A stretch of 64,000 nucleotides of DNA from Erwinia tasmaniensis Et1/99. GTDB lineage: Bacteria > Pseudomonadota > Gammaproteobacteria > Enterobacterales > Enterobacteriaceae. The position numbers and the translations under genes are program-made. The notes below the pieces were generated by a model. It was not told the DNA's origin, ran no database searches, and saw only the letters and a list, made by a program, of their open reading frames with translations. The stretch covers positions 3,534,001-3,598,000 of the forward strand of contig NC_010694.1 in NCBI RefSeq assembly GCF_000026185.1. The letters run 5' to 3'. This document shows, piece after piece, positions 1 through 10,766 of this stretch. Numbering within the stretch: the first letter of the stretch is position 1; each line of letters begins with the position of its first letter.

Positions 1-636
<636 letters not shown>

Positions 637-662
637 GGGATCAATGGTGTAAACCCGAGAAC

Positions 663-2771
663 TTATTTGCCACGGGCTTCGATAACGGCCTGAGCGACGT
701 TGTTCGGCGCTTCAGCGTACTTCAGGAACTCCATAGAGTATGAAGCGCGGCCCTGAGTCTGTGAACGCAGGTCAGTTGCATAACCAAACATTTCAGACAG
801 TGGTACCTGAGCACGAACGGTCTTACCGGTAGAAGTATCTTCCATACCTTCGATCATGCCGCGACGACGGTTAAGGTCACCGATTACGTCACCCATGTAG
901 TCTTCTGGCGTTTCTACTTCGACCTTCATTACCGGCTCAAGGAGCACAGGTTTCGCTTTACCGAACGCAGATTTAAAGGCCAGAGAAGCAGCCAGTTTAA
1001 ACGCCAGCTCGGAGGAGTCAACATCATGGTATGAACCGTAATGCAGACGAACCTTGATATCAACAACAGGGTAGCCAGCCAGAGGACCGGACTTCAGCTG
1101 CTCCTGAATACCTTTATCAACGGCTGGGATGAATTCTTTAGGAATCGAACCACCCACGATGTCGTTGACGAACTCGTAACCAGGACCGCCAGCTTCCAGA
1201 GGCCCCATATCGATCACAACGTGACCGAACTGACCGCGACCACCAGACTGCTTAGCATGCTTACCTTCAACATCCTTAACGGTCTCACGGATGGTTTCAC
1301 GGTAGGCTACCTGAGGCTTACCAACGTTGGCTTCAACGTTGAACTCACGTTTCATACGGTCAACCAGGATGTCCAGGTGAAGCTCACCCATACCGGCGAT
1401 GATAGTCTGACCTGATTCTTCGTCAGTCCATACGCGGAATGATGGATCTTCTTTCGCCAGACGGCCCAGAGCCAGACCCATTTTTTCCTGGTCAGCTTTG
1501 GTTTTTGGTTCAACCGCAACGGAGATCACCGGCTCAGGGAACTCCATGCGCTCCAGAATGATCACGTTGCTCGGGTCACACAGAGTGTCACCGGTAGTCA
1601 CGTCTTTCAGACCGATAGCCGCAGCGATGTCGCCTGCGCGAACTTCTTTGATCTCTTCACGTTTGTTAGCGTGCATCTGTACGATACGGCCCAGACGTTC
1701 ACGCTGAGATTTAACCGGGTTCATCACGGTGTCGCCGGAGTTAACAACGCCAGAGTACACGCGGAAGAAGGTCAGGTTACCTACAAACGGGTCGGTAGCA
1801 ATTTTGAACGCCAGCGCAGCAAACGGCTCTTTGTCGTCAGAGTGACGCACGGCCGGAGTGTCTTTGCCATCGTCCAGGATACCGTTAATCGCGGTAACGT
1901 CAGTTGGTGCTGGCAGGTATTCAATTACCGCATCCAGCATCGCCTGCACGCCTTTGTTCTTAAAGGCAGAACCACAGGTTACCAGGATAACTTCGTTGTT
2001 CAGAACACGCTGACGCAGAGCTTTTTTGATCTCTTCTTCAGTCAGTTCTTCACCGCCCAGGTATTTTTCCATCAGCTCTTCAGAGGCTTCCGCTGCGGAT
2101 TCAACCAGGTTCTGGTGCCATTCTTCAGCCAGTTCCTGCATGTCAGCTGGGATCTCTTCGTATTCGAAGGTCACACCTGCATCAGCTTCATTCCAGTTGA
2201 TGGCTTTCATTTTCACCAGGTCAACAACACCGGTGAATTTTTCTTCCGCGCCGATTGCCAACTGAATGGGTACCGGGTTAGCCGCCAGGCGAGATTTAAT
2301 CTGGCTGACAACTTTCAGGAAGTTAGCACCCATACGGTCCATTTTGTTAACGAACGCGATACGAGGAACTTTGTATTTGTTAGCCTGACGCCATACGGTT
2401 TCAGACTGTGGCTGCACGCCACCAACAGCACAGTAAACCATCACTGCGCCATCGAGTACACGCATAGAGCGCTCTACTTCGATGGTGAAGTCAACGTGTC
2501 CTGGGGTGTCGATGATGTTGACGCGGTGCGGCTCGAACTGCTTAGCCATACCAGACCAGAAAGCGGTAGTCGCTGCGGAGGTAATGGTAATACCACGCTC
2601 CTGCTCCTGCGCCATCCAGTCCATGGTGGCTGCGCCATCATGAACTTCACCGATTTTGTGATTAACACCGGTGTAGAACAGAATACGTTCGGTAGTGGTC
2701 GTCTTACCGGCGTCGATGTGTGCGCTGATACCAATGTTACGGTAGCGCGTTATGGGTGTTGTACGAGCCAT
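663..2771 (-). CDS. fusA: Elongation factor G
   Basis: EF-G is the GTPase that drives tRNA-mRNA translocation and, with RRF, ribosome recycling. The 702 residues are close to the E. coli length of 704. G1 AHIDAGKT lies at residues 17-24, DTPGH near 88 and NKMD near 142. Domains II-V follow, including the [10 protein letters not shown] segment of domain IV. It is the third gene of rpsL-rpsG-fusA-tufA, 93 bases after rpsG. Expression is probably driven by the promoter upstream of rpsL, with S7 autoregulation as known in E. coli. Confidence 0.99.
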   Translation of the reverse strand: MARTTPITRYRNIGISAHIDAGKTTTTERILFYTGVNHKIGEVHDGAATMDWMAQEQERGITITSAATTAFWSGMAKQFEPHRVNIIDTPGHVDFTIEVERSMRVLDGAVMVYCAVGGVQPQSETVWRQANKYKVPRIAFVNKMDRMGANFLKVVSQIKSRLAANPVPIQLAIGAEEKFTGVVDLVKMKAINWNEADAGVTFEYEEIPADMQELAEEWHQNLVESAAEASEELMEKYLGGEELTEEEIKKALRQRVLNNEVILVTCGSAFKNKGVQAMLDAVIEYLPAPTDVTAINGILDDGKDTPAVRHSDDKEPFAALAFKIATDPFVGNLTFFRVYSGVVNSGDTVMNPVKSQRERLGRIVQMHANKREEIKEVRAGDIAAAIGLKDVTTGDTLCDPSNVIILERMEFPEPVISVAVEPKTKADQEKMGLALGRLAKEDPSFRVWTDEESGQTIIAGMGELHLDILVDRMKREFNVEANVGKPQVAYRETIRETVKDVEGKHAKQSGGRGQFGHVVIDMGPLEAGGPGYEFVNDIVGGSIPKEFIPAVDKGIQEQLKSGPLAGYPVVDIKVRLHYGSYHDVDSSELAFKLAASLAFKSAFGKAKPVLLEPVMKVEVETPEDYMGDVIGDLNRRRGMIEGMEDTSTGKTVRAQVPLSEMFGYATDLRSQTQGRASYSMEFLKYAEAPNNVAQAVIEARGK

Positions 2772-2864
2772 TTGATTCCTCTGATTCTCGGACGTTCTAA
2801 GTTAGTAAATCCCAGCGGGTTGGCTACTTGAACGCCCGCTGGGTTAATAACAACTACAGAGCTG

Positions 2865-3350
<486 letters not shown>

Positions 3351-3431
3351 TTAATTCAGGATTGTCCAAAACTCTATGAGTTTATTATGACATTTAAGTT
3401 AAAACGTTTGGCCTTACTTAACGGAGAACCA

Positions 3432-3874
<443 letters not shown>

Positions 3875-3881
3875 CCGCAGA

Positions 3882-3910
3882 ATTTTAGGGCTGAGCTGAA
3901 AAAGAGTCAA
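3882..3910 (-). promoter_or_regulatory. Sigma-70 promoter of the str operon
   Basis: On the minus strand the -35 box TTGACT (3905-3910) is followed by exactly 17 bases and the -10 box TAAAAT (3882-3887). It lies between the tusB stop and rpsL, so the start of transcription should be near 3875. This leaves a leader of about 70 bases before rpsL. It matches the expected position of the strong str promoter. Confidence 0.75.
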
Positions 3911-3932
3911 GAAATAACCAGGATTACCGTCG

Positions 3933-4220
3933 TCACCAGGCCATTTGTTGCGGATTTCGCACCGCCAGCTGAATAAAGTCAGTATAGCCTACCACCGTCG
4001 CCCTGGGTGAAATTTGAGCAAGAAGTCCTCGCGCTTCGAGATCTTCCTTCAGCACATACAGATTAATGGGGGCTTTCAGCAGCGCTTCAAGGGGCGCGCT
4101 ACCGTCAAGTGCGGCGATGACCCCATCCTGTAATAGCAAAACATCATCTCCCGCGGCCAGTAGCCTGAGTATGGCGGAGAGATCGCAGCGAAACGGCGAT
4201 GTCATCAGGGTATGCAGCAT
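3933..4220 (-). CDS. tusB: Sulfur relay protein TusB
   Basis: TusB is one subunit of the TusBCD hexamer, which passes persulfide sulfur from TusA to TusE for 2-thiolation of tRNA wobble uridine (mnm5s2U). It has 95 residues, the usual length, and the DsrH-like N-terminus MLHTLMTSPF. It is the last gene of yheO-tusDCB, 7 bases after tusC, and lies directly upstream of rpsL, the same order as in E. coli. Confidence 0.95.
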   Translation of the reverse strand: MLHTLMTSPFRCDLSAILRLLAAGDDVLLLQDGVIAALDGSAPLEALLKAPINLYVLKEDLEARGLLAQISPRATVVGYTDFIQLAVRNPQQMAW

Positions 4221-4227
4221 ATTGTCC

Positions 4228-4587
4228 TCAGAAGGTCATCACACGGTCATAGTTATTCAACGTCATACGCAGCGCCTGCGCAGACAGTACGTCGGCCGGC
4301 AGTACGCGCAGCGACTCGACGGCGATGCCCCTCTCGGCCAGCGATGCTGCGCAGATATAACAGCGCTCAACGTCATACAGAGGTAAAACGCCGAAGGTGG
4401 CGATGTAGTTGCGTGCCAGGACGCGCTGAGGATCCTGCCCACAGGTTAATTGCAGCACACCGTCACTGACAAAAAATAGGGCGATCTCATCGCTAAGGGC
4501 CGACGTTGCCAGTACGGCGTCCAGACCTTCACGCCCGGCGCTCGAGCCATGCGGCCCCTGGGTGAAAACGAAAGCAATGGATGTCAT
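4228..4587 (-). CDS. tusC: Sulfur relay protein TusC
   Basis: This DsrF-like subunit of the TusBCD complex has 119 residues, as in E. coli. The N-terminus [21 protein letters not shown] is typical of the family. It overlaps the tusD stop by one base and is followed by tusB, so the three subunits are translationally coupled. It has no catalytic role of its own; TusD carries the active cysteine. Confidence 0.95.
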   Translation of the reverse strand: MTSIAFVFTQGPHGSSAGREGLDAVLATSALSDEIALFFVSDGVLQLTCGQDPQRVLARNYIATFGVLPLYDVERCYICAASLAERGIAVESLRVLPADVLSAQALRMTLNNYDRVMTF

Positions 4588-4973
4588 TAGAATTGTACCA
4601 GTCGATCGCAGCTGAGCGCGGCTTCAGCCAATGCCCCCAGCCCGGTGAGCTGAAAGCCTTCGGCAAGGTTAGCCGCTGCCAGACCCAGATTCGCCGCCTC
4701 CTGCTTATCGCTCACGCCGCGACGCAATGCCGCAGCGACGCATACGTTGAGCGCCACACCATGCTGTTGATGCAGCTGCTGCCAGTTCCGGGTCATGTCG
4801 ACCTCATCGCTGGCGGGAGCAGTCAGCTCACTGGCGTTCAGTACGCCCTCACGATAAAAGAAGACGCTTTCCACACTATGCCCCTGCGCCAGCAGCTCAC
4901 GGGCAAACAGCCAGGCACTGCTGGCATGCTGCGAACCATAGGCGGGGCCGGTGACCATCAGGCAAAAGCGCAT
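4587..4973 (-). CDS. tusD: Sulfurtransferase TusD
   Basis: This DsrE-like subunit of TusBCD carries the sulfur-accepting cysteine. It has 128 residues, and Cys78 within [12 protein letters not shown] aligns with the catalytic cysteine of E. coli TusD. The yheO stop and the tusD start overlap by one base (TAATG), which supports a yheO-tusD-tusC-tusB operon. Confidence 0.96.
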   Translation of the reverse strand: MRFCLMVTGPAYGSQHASSAWLFARELLAQGHSVESVFFYREGVLNASELTAPASDEVDMTRNWQQLHQQHGVALNVCVAAALRRGVSDKQEAANLGLAAANLAEGFQLTGLGALAEAALSCDRLVQF

Positions 4974-5695
4974 TATTTCTCCTGCCCATGAAAATCGTCA
5001 TTTTTGAACTGGCGAATATAGAGATAAACCGTGTGTTTAGAAATATCGAGGCGCTCGGCAACCTGGTTGATGGCATCTTTGATATCAAAAATGCCTTTCT
5101 CGTACAGATTAAGAACAATCTGGCGATTTTTAGCATTGTTGGAAACGTTACGATCCGCGCTCACTTCTTCAATGGTGAATTCCAGCGCTTGCATCACCAG
5201 GTCCTCTACCGAAGAAGCGAAGTTGACCGCAGAAGCGATTTCCTGAGTTTCCGGCGGCATAAAGGTGGCCATGACCTGAGAAAACGGCACATCAAGGTTG
5301 ATATTGATGCACAGCAGGCCAATCACCCGGCGATCGTGGTTGCGAATCGCGATTGTCACGGACTTCATCAGCACGCCGCTTTTCGCGCGGGTAAAGTAGG
5401 TCCGCGAAACATTACTGTCCGCACCGGTCATATCATGCAGCATGCGTAACGCCAAATCGGTAATCGGTGAGCCGATTTTACGCCCGGTATGTTCACCGTT
5501 GGCAATGCGTACCGCAGAACATTTGAGGTCTTCCAGCGAGTGCAGGACGATTTCACAATGCGAGCCAATCAGCATGGCAAGACCATCGACGACAGCTTCG
5601 TAGGATTTAAGAATTTCAAAGTCGCCGGGCATAAACGGGCGCTGCTCTAACAGCTCAGACTCTGCCATATCGCCGGAAAGAAGTGAATTGGACAT
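4973..5695 (-). CDS. yheO: YheO-type helix-turn-helix regulator with PAS-like domain
   Basis: The 240-residue protein starts at 5695 ([18 protein letters not shown]). A longer frame to 5782 adds 29 residues without family support. The N-terminal YheO/PAS-like region covers about residues 20-140 ([20 protein letters not shown]). The C-terminus carries a helix-turn-helix ([20 protein letters not shown], about residues 198-217). The ligand and regulon are unknown. It is the first gene of the tus operon, so autoregulation of tusDCB is possible but unproven. Confidence 0.93.
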   Translation of the reverse strand: MSNSLLSGDMAESELLEQRPFMPGDFEILKSYEAVVDGLAMLIGSHCEIVLHSLEDLKCSAVRIANGEHTGRKIGSPITDLALRMLHDMTGADSNVSRTYFTRAKSGVLMKSVTIAIRNHDRRVIGLLCININLDVPFSQVMATFMPPETQEIASAVNFASSVEDLVMQALEFTIEEVSADRNVSNNAKNRQIVLNLYEKGIFDIKDAINQVAERLDISKHTVYLYIRQFKNDDFHGQEK

Positions 5696-5870
5696 GAACG
5701 ACACCACCCTTTGACAAGAGCCTGCCACGGGGCGCCAGACCAGACTCATGATGATTAAAATGCACGCCGGGAAGTTTAGCAAATAACGGAAAAGCGTGTA
5801 TGACCTTTGTATGGAAATACGGCTTAACGCATAAAAGTGGGGTAATCAGAGAGAAAGATCGGGGAATAAC

Positions 5871-5892
5871 ACCGCCACCCGCAGGTGGCGGT
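5871..5892 (-). terminator. Terminator after fkpA
   Basis: ACCGCCACC (5871-5879) and GGTGGCGGT (5884-5892) form a 9-bp GC-rich stem with a 4-base loop. It lies 7 bases past the fkpA stop and is followed on the minus strand by GTTATTCC. The T content is moderate. Confidence 0.7.
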
Positions 5893-5899
5893 TGGCGGA

Positions 5900-6730
5900 T
5901 TATTTCTTCGCTTTCTCGTCGCCAGCGGCAGGTGCAGGTGCAGCCGGCTGGGCATCCTCTTTGGCGGCAGGCTTGATATCAAGCAGCTCCACGTCGAATA
6001 CCAGAGTGGAGTTCACCGGGATCCCCGGCACGCCGTTTTTACCGTAAGCCAGGTTTGGTGGGATCACCAGCTTGATTTTTCCGCCTTTCTTAACGTGCTT
6101 CAGACCTTCAGTCCAGCCAGGGATCACACCGTCAAGACGGAACGACAGCGGCTCGCCACGAGTATAAGAGTTATCAAACTCTTTACCGTCAATCAGGGTA
6201 CCTTTGTAGTTAACCACAACGGTGTCGATATCTTTAGGCACTTCGCCCGTGCCTTCCTTCGCTACCTGGTAAAGCAGACCGCTTTCCGTCTTCTTCACGC
6301 CTTTCTCTTTGGCGAATTTAGCCGCATAGGCCTCACCTTTGCTGGCGTTTTCCGTCGCGTCTTTTTCCATCTTCGCCTGAGCAGCACCCTTCACGCGCGC
6401 TTCAAACGATTGCAGCGTTTGCTCAACTTCCTTGTCAGAAAGTTTGCTTTTGCCAGCAAACGCATCCTGAACACCGGCGATAAGCTGAGCTTTATCCAAA
6501 GCGATACCCAGTTTTTCCTGTTCCTTCAGGGAGTTCTCCATATAGCGCCCCAGAGATGCACCCAGCGCGTAAGCAGACTGCTGGTTATCATCTTTGAATG
6601 CGGCATTCTTCGGAGCCTGCTGCTGCGGTGCTGCTGCCGGCGCGGCGGCTTCTGCAGCCATTGCCAGCGGTGCATTCAGCGCGGCGGCCATCGTGGTAGC
6701 TAACAATGTGATTTTTAACAGTGATTTCAT
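5900..6730 (-). CDS. fkpA: Periplasmic FKBP-type peptidyl-prolyl isomerase FkpA
   Basis: FkpA is a periplasmic prolyl isomerase and chaperone. The start at 6730 gives MKSLLKITLLATT and 276 residues. Four more in-frame residues upstream are not conserved. A signal peptide ends near LAMA (residue 25). An Ala/Pro/Gln-rich linker follows, then an alpha-helical dimerisation domain with GASLGRYMENSLKEQEKLGI, and a C-terminal FKBP domain with DTVVVNYKGTLIDG and FRLDGVIPGWTEGL. A sigma-E-like promoter lies 117 bases upstream, and a terminator follows. Confidence 0.98.
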   Translation of the reverse strand: MKSLLKITLLATTMAAALNAPLAMAAEAAAPAAAPQQQAPKNAAFKDDNQQSAYALGASLGRYMENSLKEQEKLGIALDKAQLIAGVQDAFAGKSKLSDKEVEQTLQSFEARVKGAAQAKMEKDATENASKGEAYAAKFAKEKGVKKTESGLLYQVAKEGTGEVPKDIDTVVVNYKGTLIDGKEFDNSYTRGEPLSFRLDGVIPGWTEGLKHVKKGGKIKLVIPPNLAYGKNGVPGIPVNSTLVFDVELLDIKPAAKEDAQPAAPAPAAGDEKAKK

Positions 6731-6846
6731 CCATTTCTCCAAAACCGAAGCGTCTCACCTCGGAAATCGTGTGCAGACCAGCGGCCTGTAATATAAACGG
6801 TTGCAAGATAACGAAACAATCTCGCCATAAAAATGCGAAGTTAATT

Positions 6847-6874
6847 TCCGACCACGAGATGTTCCGAAAGTTTC
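6847..6874 (-). promoter_or_regulatory. Probable sigma-E promoter of fkpA
   Basis: On the minus strand GAAACTT (6868-6874) is followed by 16 bases and TCGGA (6847-6851). This resembles the RpoE pattern (GGAACTT, about 16 bases, TC-rich -10). fkpA is a known member of the sigma-E envelope-stress regulon in E. coli. The element lies 117 bases upstream of the fkpA start and is called by eye only. Confidence 0.5.
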
Positions 6875-7020
6875 ATCACCCTCAATGGTGTCAGCAAAGC
6901 AGGTTTTCAACCTCTGCAAGCAAATCTACGCCATCTCGCCTACTTTCGCCTGCTGTTTACCGCTAGAATCAGACAAATCACACCGTTAGCGCTAAACGGG
7001 CAGTAACAAGAGGAAACAAA

Positions 7021-7239
7021 ATGCAATATACGCAGTGGGAACACAGGCTGGACATGCTGGAGAGTAAGCTGGCGTTTCAGGAACATACCATCGAGGAGTT
7101 AAACCTGACGGTAGTGCAACATGAACTGGAAATGGCCCGCCTGCGCGAACAGATGCGACTGCTCACCGATAAGCTGAAAGCCGCTGCGCCGTCGATGATT
7201 GCTTCCCAGTCGGAAGAGACGCCCCCTCCTCACTATTGA
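7021..7239 (+). CDS. slyX: SlyX family coiled-coil protein
   Basis: The 72-residue protein is rich in Glu, Leu and Gln with heptad spacing ([20 protein letters not shown]), so it is probably a short coiled coil. The C-terminus is Pro-rich (ETPPPHY), as in other SlyX proteins. Function is unknown. A purine-rich ribosome binding site (AAGAGGAAAC) precedes the ATG. It is divergent from fkpA and convergent with slyD, as in E. coli. Confidence 0.93.
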   Translation: MQYTQWEHRLDMLESKLAFQEHTIEELNLTVVQHELEMARLREQMRLLTDKLKAAAPSMIASQSEETPPPHY

Positions 7240-7309
7240 GGCCGGTTTCAGTACCGTGCCATGCTGTTTTCTTGCGTTTTGCATCACAACAGGCAGCCGA
7301 GAAAAAACA

Positions 7310-7331
7310 AAGGCCACCCGAGGGTGGCCTT
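7310..7331. terminator. Bidirectional terminator between slyX and slyD
   Basis: AAGGCCACC and GGTGGCCTT flank a CGAG loop. On the minus strand the stem is followed by GTTTTTTCTC, a good T-tract, ending slyD transcription. On the plus strand it is followed by ATGTCTCTTT and could also stop slyX. Confidence 0.8.
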
Positions 7332-7350
7332 ATGTCTCTTTAGCAAGATA

Positions 7351-7893
7351 TCAGTGGCTGCAACCACAGCCGCCGGTACCACACCCACCCTGACCGTGTT
7401 CATGGTCATGATCGTGGTGGTGATCGTTCTCACCGTGAACGTGGCCATGAGCCAGTTCTTCTTCGGTGGCTTCGCGGATACCCATCACTTCCACGTTGAA
7501 GTTCAGGTTCTGGCCCGCCAGCATATGGTTACCATCAACCACGACGTGCTCATCTTCCACTTCAGTAATTTCAACCGGCACCGGACCCTGATCGGTCTCT
7601 GCCAGGAAGCGCATGCCAACCTGCAGTTCGTCCACGCCCATAAAGACGTCTTTAGGTACGCGCTGAACCAGATTGTCATCATAAGGACCGTAGGCATCGT
7701 TTGAGGCAATATTCACATCAAACTTGTCGCCGACCACATGATCTTCCAGCGCTTTTTCCAGTCCTGAAATCAGGGAACCATGACCGTGCAGGTAGTCCAG
7801 CGGTGCACTGACCGGAGACTCATCAACCAACACACCGTCTTCTGTACGCACCTGATATGCCAGGCTGACCACGAGGTCTTTTGCTACTTTCAT
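7351..7893 (-). CDS. slyD: FKBP-type peptidyl-prolyl isomerase and metallochaperone SlyD
   Basis: SlyD is a cytosolic prolyl isomerase and nickel chaperone used in hydrogenase maturation. The start at 7893 (MKVAKDLVVSLAYQVRTEDG) gives 180 residues, against 196 in E. coli. The FKBP core contains the insert-in-flap domain (YGPYDDNLVQRVPKDVF). The C-terminal tail of about 33 residues is a His/Cys metal-binding region (HDHDHEHGQGGCGTGGCGC), somewhat shorter than in E. coli. A longer upstream frame to 7974 has no family support. Confidence 0.97.
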   Translation of the reverse strand: MKVAKDLVVSLAYQVRTEDGVLVDESPVSAPLDYLHGHGSLISGLEKALEDHVVGDKFDVNIASNDAYGPYDDNLVQRVPKDVFMGVDELQVGMRFLAETDQGPVPVEITEVEDEHVVVDGNHMLAGQNLNFNVEVMGIREATEEELAHGHVHGENDHHHDHDHEHGQGGCGTGGCGCSH

Positions 7894-8032
7894 GATTACT
7901 CCTAACCGTTGAGGGCTTGAGCCCTGAATTTTCTGGCTGCATTGAATCAGCCTACAGGGTCTAAGTGGCGCCAATTGTAACGAATTTCAATGCCGCTGTA
8001 CGCTAAGGCGTAAAAAAAGCTGCGCTCAGACG

Positions 8033-8227
8033 TTACTCAGGATGAAAAATGCCAATCACCTGCTCATGGCTACGCACCTGTTCACGCGCCTGTTTATCGG
8101 CTTCTCGCATCTGATGCCCGCACTTGACGCACTCGACCACGTCCACATTATTTTCCCGCCACAGGGCAAGGGTATCTTTTGCCTGGCACTTCGGACAGAC
8201 GGCCCCGGCAATAAAACGTTTACGCAT
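8033..8227 (-). CDS. yheV: YheV zinc-ribbon protein
   Basis: This small protein of 64 residues starts at 8227 (MRKRFIAGAVCPKC). Two Cys pairs (CPKC at 11-14 and CVKCGH further on) form a likely zinc ribbon. Function is unknown. It lies 56 bases after kefB on the same strand, as in E. coli kefG-kefB-yheV, and may be co-transcribed. Confidence 0.92.
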   Translation of the reverse strand: MRKRFIAGAVCPKCQAKDTLALWRENNVDVVECVKCGHQMREADKQAREQVRSHEQVIGIFHPE

Positions 8228-8283
8228 AATGGTTCCAGATGACGGTTCGGCCGTGTGCAACACGCCGCCGTCCATGTAGTGAA

Positions 8284-10089
8284 TTAATCGGCCTCATCCC
8301 AGCCGTCAAACTGGCGCTTCTCGTGACGCAACTCGGCCTGGAAGATGTCTTCCAGCTCGCGGCGCGCCTCTTTAACACGTGAGATTTGCTGGCTGTCGCC
8401 ATGATTCGGCATCAGCGCACGCAGCATACGCATATCCAGGCGGCGGAAATGCTGCTGGGCACGAAACGCCTGATGAGGGTGCATTCCCAGCGACATTAAC
8501 GTTTTGCGCCCCAGCTCCAGGGCACTGCTGAAGGTTTCGCGTGAGAACTGGGTCACGCCGGCCTGAAGCAGCTCATGGGCCTCCACACGCCCACGGGCGC
8601 GCGCCAGAATCTGCAGGTGCGGAAAATGCTGCTGGCACAGGTGGACAATCGCCATGGCATCTTCCGGGCCATTACAGGCGATGACCAGCGACTGGGCGGT
8701 TTCCGCCCCGGCCGCGCGCAACAGCTCCAGCTGGGTAGCATCGCCGTAATAGACTTTATAGCCATAGCTGCGCATCAGGCTGACCGCACTAATATCGCGC
8801 TCCAGCACCGTAATGCGCTTTTCATTGGCCATCAGTAGACGCGCCACCACCTGTCCAAAACGACCAAATCCGACCACGATCACCTGCGGCTTATCGTCTT
8901 CGACAAACGGCTTCTCCTGACTGTCATCCACCTCGTTAAAGCGGTGTTTGAGAATCTTATCCACGCCCTGCATCAGCAGAGGGGTGGTCATCATCGACAA
9001 CGTGACCGTCACCAGCAGCAGCGGCATCTGGTCGCCACTAAACAGGCTGGTAGACGATGCCGCCGAGAACAGTACGAAGGCGAATTCTCCCCCCTGGCTG
9101 AGCACGCCGGAAAACTGCAGGCGCTCCGAGCTGCGCAGGCCGTAAATACGCGCCAGCAGATACAGCACGGCGGTTTTCACCGTCACCAGCATCACCACCC
9201 CGGCCAGTATTTCAAGAATATGGGTATAGAGCACGCCAAGATTCAGCGCCATACCGACCGAAATAAAGAACAGGCCGAGCAGCAGCCCTTTAAACGGATC
9301 GATGGCGATTTCCAGCTCGTGGCGATATTCGCTTTCCGCCAGCAAAATACCGGCGATAAAGGTGCCCAGCGCCATCGACAGCCCGAGCGCCTCCATAAAC
9401 AGCGCGGAGCCTAAAACCAACAGCAGCGCGGCGGCGGTAAACACTTCACGTACGCCCGAAGCGGCAATAAAACGGAAAATCGGCCGCAGCAGGTAACGCC
9501 CACCGACCAGCATTCCAGCGAACGCCAGCACCTTCATGCCCAGCTTCATCCAGTCGGTATGGCCGCTGTCGCTGCCCGCCAGCAGCGGCACCAGCGCCAG
9601 CGCGGGGATCACCGCCAAATCCTGGAACAGCAGCACCGAGAAGCCCAGCTGGCCTGACTCGTTACGGTTCATGGCTTTGTCCCGCATCAATTGCAGCGCC
9701 ATCGCGGTCGAGGACATCGCCAGGCCAATCCCGCCAATGATCGCCGCCTGCCAAGAAAAATCAGTCAGCCATAACAATCCGCCCAGCACGGCAGCGCTGA
9801 GCAGCACCTGGGCGGCACCGACGCCAAAAATAGAGCGCCGCAGCTCCCACAGCTTGGACGGCTTCAGCTCCAGACCGATGATAAACATCAGGAACACCAC
9901 GCCCAGCTCGGAAAAATGCAGGATCTCCTGCACATCGCTGATAAAGCCCAGGCCCCAGGGGCCGATAGCGATACCCGCCAGCAGGTAGCCCAAAACCGCA
10001 CCAATGCCGAGGCGAGCGGCGAGCGGCACCGCAATCACCGCTGCGCAAAGATATAACAGGCCCGCCATCAGGAGGCTTTGTCCTTCCAT
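8284..10089 (-). CDS. kefB: Glutathione-gated K+/H+ antiporter KefB
   Basis: KefB effluxes K+ in response to glutathione adducts of electrophiles such as methylglyoxal, acidifying and protecting the cytoplasm. The 601 residues equal the E. coli length. An N-terminal cation/proton antiporter domain of about 12 membrane helices covers residues 1-380. A cytosolic RCK/KTN domain follows, with the nucleotide-binding motif [14 protein letters not shown] near residue 405. The kefG stop abuts the kefB start, so the two are coupled. Confidence 0.98.
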   Translation of the reverse strand: MEGQSLLMAGLLYLCAAVIAVPLAARLGIGAVLGYLLAGIAIGPWGLGFISDVQEILHFSELGVVFLMFIIGLELKPSKLWELRRSIFGVGAAQVLLSAAVLGGLLWLTDFSWQAAIIGGIGLAMSSTAMALQLMRDKAMNRNESGQLGFSVLLFQDLAVIPALALVPLLAGSDSGHTDWMKLGMKVLAFAGMLVGGRYLLRPIFRFIAASGVREVFTAAALLLVLGSALFMEALGLSMALGTFIAGILLAESEYRHELEIAIDPFKGLLLGLFFISVGMALNLGVLYTHILEILAGVVMLVTVKTAVLYLLARIYGLRSSERLQFSGVLSQGGEFAFVLFSAASSTSLFSGDQMPLLLVTVTLSMMTTPLLMQGVDKILKHRFNEVDDSQEKPFVEDDKPQVIVVGFGRFGQVVARLLMANEKRITVLERDISAVSLMRSYGYKVYYGDATQLELLRAAGAETAQSLVIACNGPEDAMAIVHLCQQHFPHLQILARARGRVEAHELLQAGVTQFSRETFSSALELGRKTLMSLGMHPHQAFRAQQHFRRLDMRMLRALMPNHGDSQQISRVKEARRELEDIFQAELRHEKRQFDGWDEAD

Positions 10090-10644
10090 CTAAACTCCTC
10101 CGTGTGGCAGCGGATTTTCCAGCCAGTCGCCGTAGGCGCGGGCATAGTGTTTCATCGTTTCAGCGCTTTGACGCCGCGCCCAGTAGATAATCATCGGGGT
10201 CATCCAGTGCATGCGGCACATCTGCGCCGTTAGCTCGAAAGGCCGCATGATGTCCGACATCGGATAGCGATTCAGCCCTTGCTGATGATAGGCCGCCTCA
10301 GGCTCTCCGGTGGTAATCACGCTGCGCCAATATTTTCCTTCCAGCTCGTTACCGCCCGGCCCGCTGGCGAAGCCGCGTGACAGCACGCGATCCAGCCACT
10401 CTTTTAATAAAGCGGGACAGCTGTAGGTATACAGCGGGTGCTGAAACACAATAATTTGATGTTCACGCAGCAGCTGCTGCTCGTGGTGAATATCGATAAA
10501 AAAATCCGGATAGTGCGCATACAGGTCATGAACCGTCACATGCTGCGCATGGCGGGCTGGCTGTAGCAAAACGCGATTGGCAATCGAATCCTGAGACTCC
10601 GGGTGGGCATACAACAGCAGGACTTTAGGCGGTTGCGACATCAT
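10090..10644 (-). CDS. kefG: KefG, ancillary quinone reductase of KefB
   Basis: KefG is the NQO1-like flavodoxin-fold subunit needed for full KefB activity. The start at 10644 ([18 protein letters not shown]) gives 184 residues. The frame extends 7 residues further upstream without conservation. Hallmarks are [20 protein letters not shown] and [10 protein letters not shown]. There is no gap to kefB. The upstream region to yheS (10645-10766) must contain divergent promoters. Confidence 0.97.
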   Translation of the reverse strand: MMSQPPKVLLLYAHPESQDSIANRVLLQPARHAQHVTVHDLYAHYPDFFIDIHHEQQLLREHQIIVFQHPLYTYSCPALLKEWLDRVLSRGFASGPGGNELEGKYWRSVITTGEPEAAYHQQGLNRYPMSDIMRPFELTAQMCRMHWMTPMIIYWARRQSAETMKHYARAYGDWLENPLPHGGV

Positions 10645-10766
10645 TCCCCTCCAAATCGTCGTCACGGCGGGCGATTTCCGCTACCATGCTCGACGCAACG
10701 GAACGCTGGATTCCGAAATACTGATTATGATGGCTTAATTTAACATACTCTGAACTGACGGCGCTT

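Noticed and set aside
1671-2831. 386-codon plus-strand frame opposite fusA
   Set aside because: It is the antisense shadow of fusA, a gene with strong codon bias, and shows no family features of its own.
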